Source of the DNA: Bacillota bacterium
Lineage (GTDB): Bacteria > Bacillota > Sulfobacillia > RBS10-35 > JAJYVN01
NCBI GenBank assembly: GCA_021797775.1
Contig: JAJZZC010000029.1
Location: forward strand, 1-33,542
Direction of reading: 5' to 3'
Length of the DNA stretch: 33,542 nucleotides
Shown: piece after piece, positions 1 through 7,472 of the stretch
How the letters are laid out: each line of letters begins with the position of its first letter
Position numbering within the stretch: position 1 is the stretch's first letter
Notes under the pieces: model-generated
Database searches by the model: none
Seen by the model: the letters and a program-made list of their open reading frames with translations, nothing else
Told to the model about the DNA's origin: nothing
Program-made: the position numbers and the translations under genes

Positions 1-53
1 CCCGCCCCCGCTCCGGCTCGCCCCCGACACCCCGCTCCCGGCCCCCTCGTGCT

Positions 54-290
54 TCAGCGCTGGCGGCAGACGAAGATGTTGGTCATCGTGCCCTCCGTCA
101 GACACCCTGCCGCGTTGAGCCATACGGCCTCCTCGCAGGCGCGGTCGCGCGCGTGGCTGGCGGCAGCCTCATGCTCGCGCCGTTCCGTTGTCTTGAGTGA
201 TACGAAGGGGCTGGGGACGCGCACATGCGGCGCGAGGCAGAGACGCCACCAGCCGCTGGCGCCCGCTCGCTTTACCCTCTTGGGGCGGGA
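54..290 (-). pseudogene. Relic of a class IV aminotransferase (PabC/IlvE-like)
   Basis: Read on the minus strand, this stretch gives a clean aminotransferase class IV core. It contains SPFVSLKTTERREHE, then EEAVWLNAAGCLTEG, then TMTNIFVCRQR and a stop at 54-56. In this PLP-dependent family (aminodeoxychorismate lyase, branched-chain and D-amino-acid aminotransferases) these match the KT-containing strand and the signature 'EAL.LN..G.v.EGt.sNiF'. The stop falls immediately after that signature, so the roughly 90 C-terminal residues are missing. Upstream of about 290 the frame no longer resembles the family and runs into a plus-strand relic, so the N-terminal half is missing too. There is no plausible start codon. 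The family is confidently recognised; the exact enzyme is not. Confidence 0.6.
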
Positions 291-304
291 AACCGGTCAC
301 CCGA

Positions 305-560
305 GGCGGGCCCATTCAGTTCGTCTCGTTCAGCACGGCGCGCCAGGGGTGGCTGGCCGTGGGGGGCGTAAACCGCGCCACGCAGGGCTGTTCCCTCGTC
401 CTCTACGTAACGCGAGACGGCGGGACGGGCTGGAGGCTGGCAGCCGACAACATCCTGCCCGGCATCCCCGGCTCGGCCAGGGCCACGCTTGGCTGGCCGG
501 AGTTCACAGGCGGCGGCTACCAGGGCGGGGCGCTTGGGCGCTTGCGCCGGTCATTGGGCC
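305..560 (+). pseudogene. Relic of an Asp-box/YCF48-like beta-propeller protein
   Basis: The plus-strand frame through 308 reads PIQFVSFSTARQGWLAVGG and, further on, LYVTRDGGTGWRLA. The second segment is an Asp-box (S/T-x-D-x-G-x-T-W) and the first is the preceding 'hydrophobic, GW, AVGG' strand typical of YCF48-like and BNR propellers. Codon use is normal for this genome over about 80 codons, then similarity fades near 560. The piece has no start or ribosome site of its own and is not in frame with the sialidase-like gene at 732. It could be a remnant of a tandem paralogue of that gene or of an unrelated extracellular propeller. Confidence 0.4.
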
Positions 561-731
561 TGGACCGAAGGTGTACGGTCTTACGCCGGGAACCACGTCA
601 GCCACGGGCGGGTCTCCTGCCCCACTGGTGGCACGCCCGCAGGCATAACAGGGTTGGGGCTGGGGCGGCCGGCCCCGGCCGTGCGCCGCGGCTTCGGTTC
701 CCGCACACGGACCCATCCTGGGAGGTTGCCG

Positions 732-1718
732 ATGAGCGCCACGCTTCGTCCGGTGCCGGGGATGCGCGCCGAGGACCTGCCCGCCACGTCCGCCAAGCGC
801 CCCTCGTGCCACGCCGCTACGGCCCTGGCCTTGCCGGATGGCACGCTCCTGGCCTCCTGGTACGCCGGTACGGAGGAAAAGCACCCCGACGTCGCGGTGC
901 TGCTGGCGGCCAGGGCCCCAGGGGGTGTCTGGGACGCGCCCGAGACCGTGGTGGACACGCCCGGCCGCTCCGAGGGCAACCCCGTCCTGGGCCTCGATCC
1001 CTCCGGCCGCTTGTGGCTCTTCTTCGTCACAATGGACGGCGACGGTTGGAAGACGTGCCGCATCCGCTACAGGCGTGCCGAGGCCCCCGGGGCACCCTGG
1101 TCGGCCGACGGCGCCATCACGGATTTCCCGGGCTGGATGATCCGCTGCAAGCCCGTCGTACTGCCCGGAGACCGTTGGCTGCTACCGGCCTACGACGAAC
1201 GGACGTGGGAAGGGTTCATGTTGCTGTCCACGGACGCCGGAGAGCACTTCGCCGCAAGCGGGCGTATCAGCGCGCCTCGTGGCCTGATCCAGCCCACTCT
1301 CCTGCCCCGCGACGATGGCCGCATCCTTGCGCTGCTGCGCAGCCGGGACGGCTGGATCTGGCGGTCGCTCTCCGCCGACGGGGGCCAGACCTGGGCCCCC
1401 CCGCAGCCCACCGTGCTCCCCAATCCCAATAGCGGGATCGACGCCGTGCGCCTGGGCTCGGGTGCCTTCCTGCTCGTGTACAACGACTCCAACCGCCTGC
1501 GCTCCCCGCTCGTCGCCGCGCTTTCGGACGATGGCGGTGACACCTGGGGGCCGCCCCACATACTGGTGGAAGGACCTGGGGAGTATTCCTACCCTGCAGT
1601 GGTGGAAGGGCACGACGGCGAGGTCCACGTCCTCTACACCCACGAGCGTCGCACCATCCGTCACCTGGCCTTCCGCCCCGAGGCGCTTGCCATCCACGCG
1701 GCAGGGCGGACGTGCTGA
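732..1718 (+). CDS. Sialidase-like BNR/Asp-box glycosidase
   Basis: This 328-residue protein is predicted to form a six-bladed beta-propeller of the BNR_2/exo-alpha-sialidase-like family. Asp-boxes are visible at about residues 164-173 (LLSTDAGEHF, degenerate), 212-221 (SLSADGGQTW) and 263-272 (ALSDDGGDTW). The C-terminal segment (EYSYPAVVEGHDG, then VHVLYTHERR) is the usual closing blade of this group. Many members are not true neuraminidases but act on other glycans, so the substrate cannot be named. No signal peptide is evident, which suggests an intracellular enzyme. ATG 732 was chosen because GGAGG at 721-725 lies six bases upstream; the frame is open to 489 but that part is low quality. 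A DapA/N-acetylneuraminate lyase-family gene occurs at 25317, but the distance makes a shared sialic-acid pathway only a suggestion. Confidence 0.8.
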   Translation: MSATLRPVPGMRAEDLPATSAKRPSCHAATALALPDGTLLASWYAGTEEKHPDVAVLLAARAPGGVWDAPETVVDTPGRSEGNPVLGLDPSGRLWLFFVTMDGDGWKTCRIRYRRAEAPGAPWSADGAITDFPGWMIRCKPVVLPGDRWLLPAYDERTWEGFMLLSTDAGEHFAASGRISAPRGLIQPTLLPRDDGRILALLRSRDGWIWRSLSADGGQTWAPPQPTVLPNPNSGIDAVRLGSGAFLLVYNDSNRLRSPLVAALSDDGGDTWGPPHILVEGPGEYSYPAVVEGHDGEVHVLYTHERRTIRHLAFRPEALAIHAAGRTC

Positions 1719-2777
1719 TCCCAGGCGTGGGCTTCCCGCGCTGCACTCGGTGCCTGCGTCGGACCCAGTCGGCCACCCGCTGGGGTTTTCGGCGGCGACT
1801 CGCCTTCGGGCGACCGGCCGGCCCTGAGCCATTGGGAGAGAAGAAAGGCCAGCAGGGGGAGGCACGGGCGGGGCTGGCGGCTTTCGACCGCAACAGGGCG
1901 CAGCGGCAAGGCCATGGGCTCACGCGGCCTGAGCATCTGTTCCCCTGAGGGGGGCGAACGGAGGGGCCTGGACATTCCTCAGGCCGGCCCGTTTCGCCCG
2001 CGCGCGCTGACCCGGGGAGCCTGGGCAGCCCACCTGGACCCAGGCATGGGCCGCACGAGTTGCGCGAGGCGCTCGGCGCGTTGCCGGCACCCGCGGGCGC
2101 CGCCGCGCTCGCATCCACGCCCAGCCCGCCCCCGTGGGACCATCTCGGGCGTCCGGCAGCCGGGCGCGTGGCCGGTGTGGCGGTGAGCGATCCCGCCGCG
2201 GGGGACATCCAGGCCCAGACGGCCAGCCGCGGTGGTCCCGCCACCCGCCAGGCGGGCGCGTCACGTGTTGCCGTACATCAGCGTATGGTGATACAGTGAT
2301 GGCAGGTGTCCCGCCAGGCGGTCGGTCAAGGGCCGCCGACCTTGTCCGGCTCCTGAGTCACGAGACCCCGCTGTGGATGTGGGCGCAGCGTGTGTGCGCG
2401 GGTGGGCCTCTTTGTTTACGAGCCAGCCGGCGGGCACTGGTGTGGGTTCAAGGGCGCGGGGCGGGCTGCCTGGGCGTCCACCGCGCTGCTCCGGGTCAGA
2501 GCAGCCCCGCGCGCCGACCGGCGCCCCGCGCGCGAGCGCCAGCAGTGCCCAGCGGCCCGTCTCCCAGGGGGGCGGCGCGGGCGCAGAGCCAGGGCAGGTC
2601 GCATAGGGGCGGCTGGAACAGGCGCCGGACTTGGCCAAGGCGGGACAGGCGCTGGCCCCCGTGCCGCTGGGTCCCGGCGGTCGCCATCCTTACCGCCCCC
2701 TGGTAGTGACTGGAGGCTATGCACGGGGCCTCGACGGCAGCGGTTCATCCTAGGATCAGGAAGTGCGCAGGGCAGCA
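1719..2777. other. Intergenic stretch without a convincing gene
   Basis: About 1.06 kb with no ORF I can support. The only coding-like passage is on the plus strand at roughly 2057-2225 (ELREALGALPAPAG, then AGRVAGVAVSDPAAGDIQ), which has genome-like third-position G+C but no recognisable family and no ribosome site. A relatively AT-rich patch lies near 2265-2305. The region probably contains gene debris. Confidence 0.4.
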
Positions 2778-3131
2778 CTAGCCAGGCGCCGCTGGCTGGC
2801 CGGCGGTCGCCGCGAGCATGAAGCGCAGGTGCTCGGCGTCGGTTTCGGCCTGGTAGTGGGCGAGGAGAAGGTCGCGCTGGGCCGCTCGGTGTGCCGCGCG
2901 TTCGCGCCGCAGCAGGCCGACCGAGAGCCCTAGACCGAGCCCCAAGCCCACGGTGAGAAGCGATGGGAACGGGTGTACCGACGAACCGCCCGACGCGCCC
3001 GGCGCCGCCAGAGGCGTAAAGAGGGCCTCGCGGAGCACCACGCCAAGCAGCACCGCCAACGCGAGGAAGCCGGCAAAACGCTCGCCGGCACGGGGCGGCA
3101 GCAACGCGACCGTTCCCCTTCTCATAGTCAT
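2778..3131 (-). CDS. Small two-helix membrane protein, unknown function
   Basis: Predicted product of 117 residues. One hydrophobic segment lies at about residues 19-43 (FAGFLALAVLLGVVLREALF) and a second at about 60-75 (glycine/leucine-rich), followed by a charged amphipathic tail rich in Arg, His and Glu (RRERAAHRAAQRDLLLAHYQ). This looks like a small integral membrane protein with a cytoplasmic helical tail; no family was recognised. The ATG overlaps the TGA of the TnpB relic (ATGA, 3128-3131), and a second ATG follows two codons later. There is no good Shine-Dalgarno sequence, so translation may be coupled to or reset from the relic. A good promoter lies about 260 bases upstream (3393-3421). 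The ORF could be the downstream half of a membrane gene split by the IS605 insertion. Confidence 0.45.
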   Translation of the reverse strand: MTMRRGTVALLPPRAGERFAGFLALAVLLGVVLREALFTPLAAPGASGGSSVHPFPSLLTVGLGLGLGLSVGLLRRERAAHRAAQRDLLLAHYQAETDAEHLRFMLAATAGQPAAPG

Positions 3132-3300
3132 TTGTTTCCAACCGCCGCAGCGGCCGGTTTCCGACTCGAAGGTACCTGCTTCACAGCGACCGGTTTCACC
3201 AGGCCGTTCTCCTGGCCAGAGCCTCCCGCTCCACAGGCGTTTACCGTCTCCGGGGAACTCCCGGCGACAAAGATCCGCAAGGATCTGGCGTCTACGCTCT
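3128..3300 (-). pseudogene. tnpB: C-terminal relic of IS200/IS605-family TnpB (OrfB)
   Basis: The minus-strand frame ending at 3128 reads FVAGSSPETVNACGAGGSGQ, then NGLVKPVAVKQVPSSRKPAA and a stop. The 'SSPET.NACG..GSG' step and the 'VK...VKQ.PSS' tail are characteristic of the extreme C-terminus of many IS200/IS605 OrfB/TnpB proteins, after the last zinc-finger and RuvC residues. Everything N-terminal to about residue 60 of this fragment is absent, so no RuvC catalytic residues remain. In intact elements this DNA also encodes the scaffold of the omega (reRNA) guide RNA. Recognition is by memory of the family's tail pattern, not by alignment. Confidence 0.6.
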
Positions 3301-3392
3301 TACGTGCCGGACGCTTCTTCCCGACACAGCCGCCAAAGCGTAGGTATTTCAAGCAGCGGTGGCCGGCTTGGTTTTCGCCGACTACTGGAGAT

Positions 3393-3421
3393 ACTATAGC
3401 ACAAGAGTGGACAGAAGGCAA
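3393..3421 (-). promoter_or_regulatory. Sigma-A-type promoter reading into the TnpB relic
   Basis: On the minus strand a -35 box TTGCCT (3421-3416) and a -10 box TATAGT (3398-3393) are separated by exactly 17 bases. This is the best promoter match in the window: 4/6 and 5/6 to the sigma-70/sigma-A consensus, in an otherwise very G+C-rich background. Transcription would start near 3386, pass through the TnpB relic as an untranslated leader of about 255 bases and enter the small membrane ORF ending at 2778. Confidence 0.55.
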
Positions 3422-3957
3422 CCTTTACGGTAGCAGTTGGGAACCCCCAGGGCCAGGGCCAGGGCCATGAGCCCCAAGGGCCAGTCGGCCTGGATGCTCG
3501 CGCTGGCGGCCATGACGGCGGCCGCCAGGACAAAGGCCACGCGCCCCGCCGGCCCGGGGGGCCGCGCGCGGGGTGCGGACCACCAGAGCGTCAGCGCCGC
3601 GGTCACGGTGAACGCCGCCCAAGCAGGCCGGGGTGCGCCGCCCGCGCGCAGGACGAGGGCCACGCAGAGCGCTGCCGCCAAGGCAGCCGCGCTCCCGACG
3701 CGGCCCGTCACCTGCCGCCAGATGCGGTGCGCGCGTAACGGTGCTGCGGGCGCACCGGACCGCGACCCACGCGTTGCCGGTCGATCGACCGATGGCGTCG
3801 GAGCCGCCTCCACCACGACCCTGCGCGGTGCCCCGCCGGCCGGGCCACGGCCGCCGCGTGACGGGGCCGAACAGGCCGGGCTCTCCGGTCGCGGCATGGC
3901 GGCCCTGTTCGCTCTGCCGGCGCGCCGCCCGCGCCAGCGGCCCCCACATCCTACCAC
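3394..3957 (-). CDS. Hypothetical multi-pass membrane protein, possibly truncated at its C-terminus
   Basis: The open frame encodes up to 187 residues. The last hundred or so form four hydrophobic segments (for example VGSAAALAAALCVALVL, WAAFTVTAALTLWW, VAFVLAAAVMAASAS and LGLMALALALGV). The first 80 residues are Arg/Pro/Gly-rich and less convincing, so a later start such as GTG 3711 is possible. The final residues (NCYRKGCLLSTLVL) differ in composition from the rest and are read through the -35/-10 promoter of the neighbouring TnpB relic. That suggests the original C-terminus was replaced when the IS605-type element inserted. No family was recognised. Confidence 0.35.
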   Translation of the reverse strand: MVGCGGRWRGRRAGRANRAAMPRPESPACSAPSRGGRGPAGGAPRRVVVEAAPTPSVDRPATRGSRSGAPAAPLRAHRIWRQVTGRVGSAAALAAALCVALVLRAGGAPRPAWAAFTVTAALTLWWSAPRARPPGPAGRVAFVLAAAVMAASASIQADWPLGLMALALALGVPNCYRKGCLLSTLVL

Positions 3958-4526
3958 AGGGTACGCCCGCTGGCATGGTGGTCAGCGGGTGTCGGGGAAC
4001 GGGTGTTTAGCCGGCAGGGTGGGGGGGCGACCCCTGCATGACCGAAGAGCCGCGGCGCCAGCCCCCGGCTGCAGCCGTGGGGGTACGCCGCCTTGTCCAA
4101 ACAGGTGGGCTGTGGACCACTTCGCTTAGCAGCTCGCCAACCGAACGTAGCGGGTTGCGCCGGGAAGTCCTCTGGCGTGCAAAACGTTCGCGGCATCCAG
4201 CCTGGGCCTGGCGCGCCAGCCTGCGGGCTGGGGGGTGCGGATCCGCTCCTGCGGACGGTGCCTGCCGACATCCCTCCGCGCGGTGCGGGCGTTGCCGCCC
4301 GCCGCCCCCGAACGGGGGAGAGAGCGGAGCGTCGGCGATCGGCCGGGGTGGTGGCCGCGCGGCGCCAAACAACGCAGAAGGCCCGGGATGTTGTAGCGGC
4401 TCGTCCGCGAGCGCCCGAGAGAGCCTGCCGGAAACCGGCCGGGGATGCGGCGGGCCTCCGTGGACGGTGGGGGGGATAGACAGAGTGGGCGCCATCCTCC
4501 TCGTCAGCCCGTGGGGGGACCCAGGG
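3958..4526. other. Non-coding stretch with IS605-type structures
   Basis: No gene is supported here. The left part (3966-4083) carries three successive hairpins, described separately, that resemble the right end of an IS200/IS605 element. The rest (4084-4526) has coding-like snippets on the minus strand (such as NPLRSVGELLSEVVHSPPVW near 4110-4180) but no frame that stays convincing. Confidence 0.35.
3966..4083 (+). ncRNA. Candidate omega-RNA/right-end structure of an IS200/IS605 relic
   Basis: Three hairpins follow one another on the plus strand. The first has a 7-bp stem, CCCGCTG (3966-3972) with CAGCGGG (3983-3989). The second has a 6-bp stem, GCAGGG (4014-4019) with CCCTGC (4032-4037). 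The third spans 4062-4082, with CCCC+CGGC, loop TGCA, then GCCG, one unpaired T, and GGGG. The third matches the general form of the terminal hairpin at the right end of many IS200/IS605 and IS1341-type elements. No intact tnpB frame precedes it. It may be a fossil right end or a stand-alone guide-RNA-like transcript; no promoter was recognised for this strand. Confidence 0.35.
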
Positions 4527-4970
4527 TCAGCCTGACAGGGTCCATTGACGGACGGCCTCCACGATGGCCCGCAATGTGTCTGGGTCGGGGGGCGGCGCCG
4601 TTGCCCCCGTGGAGTCGTCGTCGCCCTCGTTGGGGTCCTCGCGCGGAGCGACGGTCGCCGGCCGCTGCCCTGCGGCCGCACTCGGCTGAGCGGGTCCGTA
4701 ATCCGCGGATGCCGCCGGCACCACCGAGCCGGACACCTTGCCCTCCGTGTCTACGCCCGTCTCCTCAACGCCTTGTCCGCGTGGGCGTGACACCGCGGCC
4801 CGCCGCCGTGTGGCGGCCGTCTTGGCGCCGCCGCCGTCCGCCTCGACCTGATCCAGGCCCGGCTCCGGTCCCTGCCCGGTGCGGGCCGTTTGTGCCGCAT
4901 CCCCGCTCGGGCCACCTGCCCGTTCGCCGTGACTCCCCGCTCTCTGGGGTCGAGAAGGCCCTTCCATCAT
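4527..4970 (-). CDS. Small disordered acidic protein, unknown function
   Basis: Predicted product of 147 residues. The composition is hydrophilic and low in aromatics, with runs of Gly, Ala, Thr, Glu and Asp (for example EDPNEGDDDSTGATAPPP). It ends in one amphipathic helix, DPDTLRAIVEAVRQWTLSG. This suggests an intrinsically disordered protein with a short C-terminal docking helix; no domain was recognised. ATG 4970 was chosen because AAGGGGG (4977-4983) lies six bases upstream. An in-frame ATG at 4976 sits directly against that site and is less likely. Codon use is like the intact genes. It may be lineage-specific; spurious translation cannot be excluded. Confidence 0.4.
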   Translation of the reverse strand: MMEGPSRPQRAGSHGERAGGPSGDAAQTARTGQGPEPGLDQVEADGGGAKTAATRRRAAVSRPRGQGVEETGVDTEGKVSGSVVPAASADYGPAQPSAAAGQRPATVAPREDPNEGDDDSTGATAPPPDPDTLRAIVEAVRQWTLSG

Positions 4971-4976
4971 GCTCAT

Positions 4977-5406
4977 CCCCCTTGGTCGCATTCTGCGCCA
5001 CCAGCGGGGATCCAATCACGGCGGCGCCGGGGGCCCGTCGCGGCGGCTGGCGTCCGTCGGGGGATCGGCCGAGGCAAGCGCCTGGCGCACAAGGCTCCGC
5101 GCCCCGGTGGCCGGGGGAACCGCATGGCCGCCTGGTAACCGTGCAGGCGTCGTGGCCGTATCGGCACCGCGTCCGCGGGCCCGCGCCCGGCCTCTCCCAG
5201 GTGCGTAGCGCACCCGGCTGGGGAGCCGCGCGCCAGAGATCCCTGCCTGGTCCGCCGCTGGCGTTCCGGTCGGGCGGAGTGAAGGCCAAAGGCCTTTGGG
5301 CCCGGCCCCGGCGTGTGGGGCAATCGCTAGAGATGAACTGCACGGTCGCGCGGCAGCGGCCGGTGGGGCGGCAGTCGGGGGACCCGCCTGCATGCGGCCG
5401 GCCCCG
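4977..5406. other. Intergenic region with a 14-bp palindrome
   Basis: No gene is supported between the small disordered ORF and the lytic transglycosylase. A perfect palindrome, CCAAAGGCCTTTGG, occupies 5286-5299; such symmetry without a loop fits a protein-binding site better than a hairpin. A minus-strand frame ending at 5016 is open but has no start signal or family match. Confidence 0.35.
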
Positions 5407-6561
5407 TTACCGCTCCCGTTGGTAGATGGACAGGACGTCGCGCACGTAGTTCTGGGTCTGCTGATACGGCGGGATGCCGCCATAGGCCTTGACCGCGTAT
5501 GGACCGGCGTTATAGGCGGCCAGCGCAAGTTTCACGTTGCCGTGGAACTGGTGCAGCATCTCCAGCAGGAAGGTGATCCCACCGCGCAGGTTCTGGACCG
5601 GATTATAGGCGTTCTGCACGCCCAGGGCCGCCGCCGTGCCGGGCATCAGCTGCATCAGGCCGATAGCGCCAGCCGTGCTCTTGGCGTGGACGTTGCCGCC
5701 GGACTCCTGCAGCACCACGGCCTCGACCAGCAGGGGATCGATGCCGTACTGGGAGGCCAGTATGTGGATGTCGTTCAAGATGTGCGGCCAACTGACCTTG
5801 CCGGATGCCAGCTCAGCCAACAGCTTGTGGATCTGGGCCTCCAGGCCGTTACGCACGGCGACCAACTGCTGGACGACGCCTGACGCGGCAGCGACCGCGG
5901 CGTCGGCGCGCGCGTTCGCCGCCGCCGCCAGCGCGTCCTGAGTACGGAGCACCGCCAACTCGTGGGCCGCGGCGACCCGCAGGTCGGCCAGCCGGGCCAC
6001 CGTACTGCGCTGGGCTGATTCCAACTGCAGGAGGCGGGCCTGCGCGGCTTCTGCCTGACGCAGGTAGCCGACCTCCAGGTTCCAGATCCGCCGCAGCAGC
6101 CCCAGGCGCGTGAGGAAGTCGGCAAAGGTGTTGGCCCCAAACAGGACGTTGACGAAGGAGACCGTGCCATGCTCGTAGATGACCGTAAGGCCCTGGTCCG
6201 CCTTCTTCTGGTCTGTGGCCACCAAGGCCTTGGCGCGCGCTACCTCCAACCGCAGCCGCGCCAATCGGGCGCTCGCTACGGCGAGCTGCTCGCTGAGGGC
6301 GGCGAGGTGGTTGGCGGCAAGGCGCAAGGCGTTGTCAGCGCGGGCCAAGGCGAGTTGGGCCTGCTGCCAGTCCGCGAGGTCGCCCGAGTAGGCCGCCTGC
6401 GCCGAGGCCAACTGCTGGCTGACCGCGCGGGCTTGGGCCTCCACGGACGCGAGGGAGCCCGCGCCATGGGCGGGGGCGCAGACTCCCAACCAGACCACGC
6501 CCGCGCACGCCAAAGCAAGCAGGCGCACGCGCGCACGCCAGCCTCGACCACACGCAAGCAT
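5407..6561 (-). CDS. Secreted coiled-coil lytic transglycosylase (SLT domain)
   Basis: This 384-residue protein cleaves peptidoglycan glycan strands to 1,6-anhydro products outside the membrane. An N-terminal signal peptide (Arg-rich start, then LLALACAGVVWLGVCAPAHG with a likely cut after AHG) precedes a long Ala/Leu/Gln coiled coil up to about residue 240. The C-terminal SLT/goose-lysozyme-like domain runs from about residue 270. Its catalytic Glu is residue 286 in VVLQESGG, followed by AIGLMQLMPGTAAALGV and AYNAGPYAVKAYGG, the standard family motifs. The coiled coil plus hydrolase layout resembles PcsB/CwlO-type wall hydrolases. ATG 6561 gives the best signal peptide; GTG 6585 is an in-frame alternative. 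A perfect hairpin (6600-6624) sits just upstream. Confidence 0.88.
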   Translation of the reverse strand: MLACGRGWRARVRLLALACAGVVWLGVCAPAHGAGSLASVEAQARAVSQQLASAQAAYSGDLADWQQAQLALARADNALRLAANHLAALSEQLAVASARLARLRLEVARAKALVATDQKKADQGLTVIYEHGTVSFVNVLFGANTFADFLTRLGLLRRIWNLEVGYLRQAEAAQARLLQLESAQRSTVARLADLRVAAAHELAVLRTQDALAAAANARADAAVAAASGVVQQLVAVRNGLEAQIHKLLAELASGKVSWPHILNDIHILASQYGIDPLLVEAVVLQESGGNVHAKSTAGAIGLMQLMPGTAAALGVQNAYNPVQNLRGGITFLLEMLHQFHGNVKLALAAYNAGPYAVKAYGGIPPYQQTQNYVRDVLSIYQRER

Positions 6562-6585
6562 CGGCCGCCCACGATCACCGACCAC

Positions 6586-7472
6586 GGCGTGGACGCTTCG
6601 GCAGGACGTCCGGCACGTCCTGCCTCCCTGGTGGCGACTTCAGGGTCGCGTCGTTCCGCCTGAGGGCTTGGGTGTACGAACGATGGTGAACACATCGGTG
6701 CGGTCGTGGCCCCGGGGGCCCCCCGGTGCCCGCCACCGCAACGGCCGCACGATTGCGGCCAGTCGGGCCCACGGTGGCGGTGCACCGATGGGCTCCCCCG
6801 AGCCGCTCTGTACGCCTCCGGGTTGTCGCTATACGCTGCTCGCCCTTCTCGCTGAGGCCGTTTGCCGAGTACGACGCGGCGTGGCGTCTTCCGGGCAGCA
6901 GCGTTGCGGCGGGGGCTTCGCCTCTGATCGCTTCCGTGCCGGGATGCCGGTGGGCCACGCGTGCCTACCGCTTGTGCGGCAAGGGTTCCCCCTGGGGGGC
7001 CGGGGCGGCCGTGGTCCGGGCATCCCGGCTGCGGGCGCGCACGGCCGCCCCGCGCGATGCCCTGCCGTCCAGGTTGGTCACTGAGAACGACGGAATGCGG
7101 GGGGCCGCGTCGTGCGACGCGATGGCCAGCCACGGGAAGGCCGTTCCGGCGCGGCGGGCGGTCATCCGAGCGACCGGGGGTGCCCAGCGCGCCCGATCGC
7201 TGCACGCGCCTTTGCCGCAGCAGCCCGCCCGGCGCCGGTCCTCGTGGCGGTCCCGGGCCGGCTCCGGGCGGAGGTGCGCCCCGCAGGGCGGGGAGAGGGG
7301 CATCGACGATTGGGCAGAGGCCGGCCGACAAGCGCAGGCGCGCCTGTTCCCGGCCCGCCACGCGGGGGGGCCTTCCGCTATACTGTGCTTCAGCCCGTGC
7401 CCCCACCTTCCCCTTCCAGGTCGTTCTGGGACACCTGCCTGGTTGGGGTGCCCGGAACGGAGGACCTCTGCG
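6586..7472. other. Divergent intergenic region, no gene found
   Basis: Nearly 0.9 kb separates the divergent transglycosylase and helicase genes. Long frames exist on both strands but are composition artefacts of G+C-rich DNA and match no family. Apart from the hairpin at 6600-6624, the only signal noticed is TATACT at 7379-7384, a possible -10 box for the helicase without a good -35 partner. Confidence 0.4.
6600..6624 (-). promoter_or_regulatory. Perfect 10-bp inverted repeat upstream of the transglycosylase gene
   Basis: GGCAGGACGT (6600-6609) and ACGTCCTGCC (6615-6624) are exact reverse complements around a five-base centre. The repeat lies 39-63 bases upstream of ATG 6561. No U-tract follows on either strand, so an operator or a leader hairpin is more likely than a terminator. 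Confidence 0.45.

Noticed and set aside
4445-5425. A 326-codon plus-strand frame
   Set aside because: It is Arg/Pro-rich, has no homology or ribosome site, and overlaps better minus-strand candidates.
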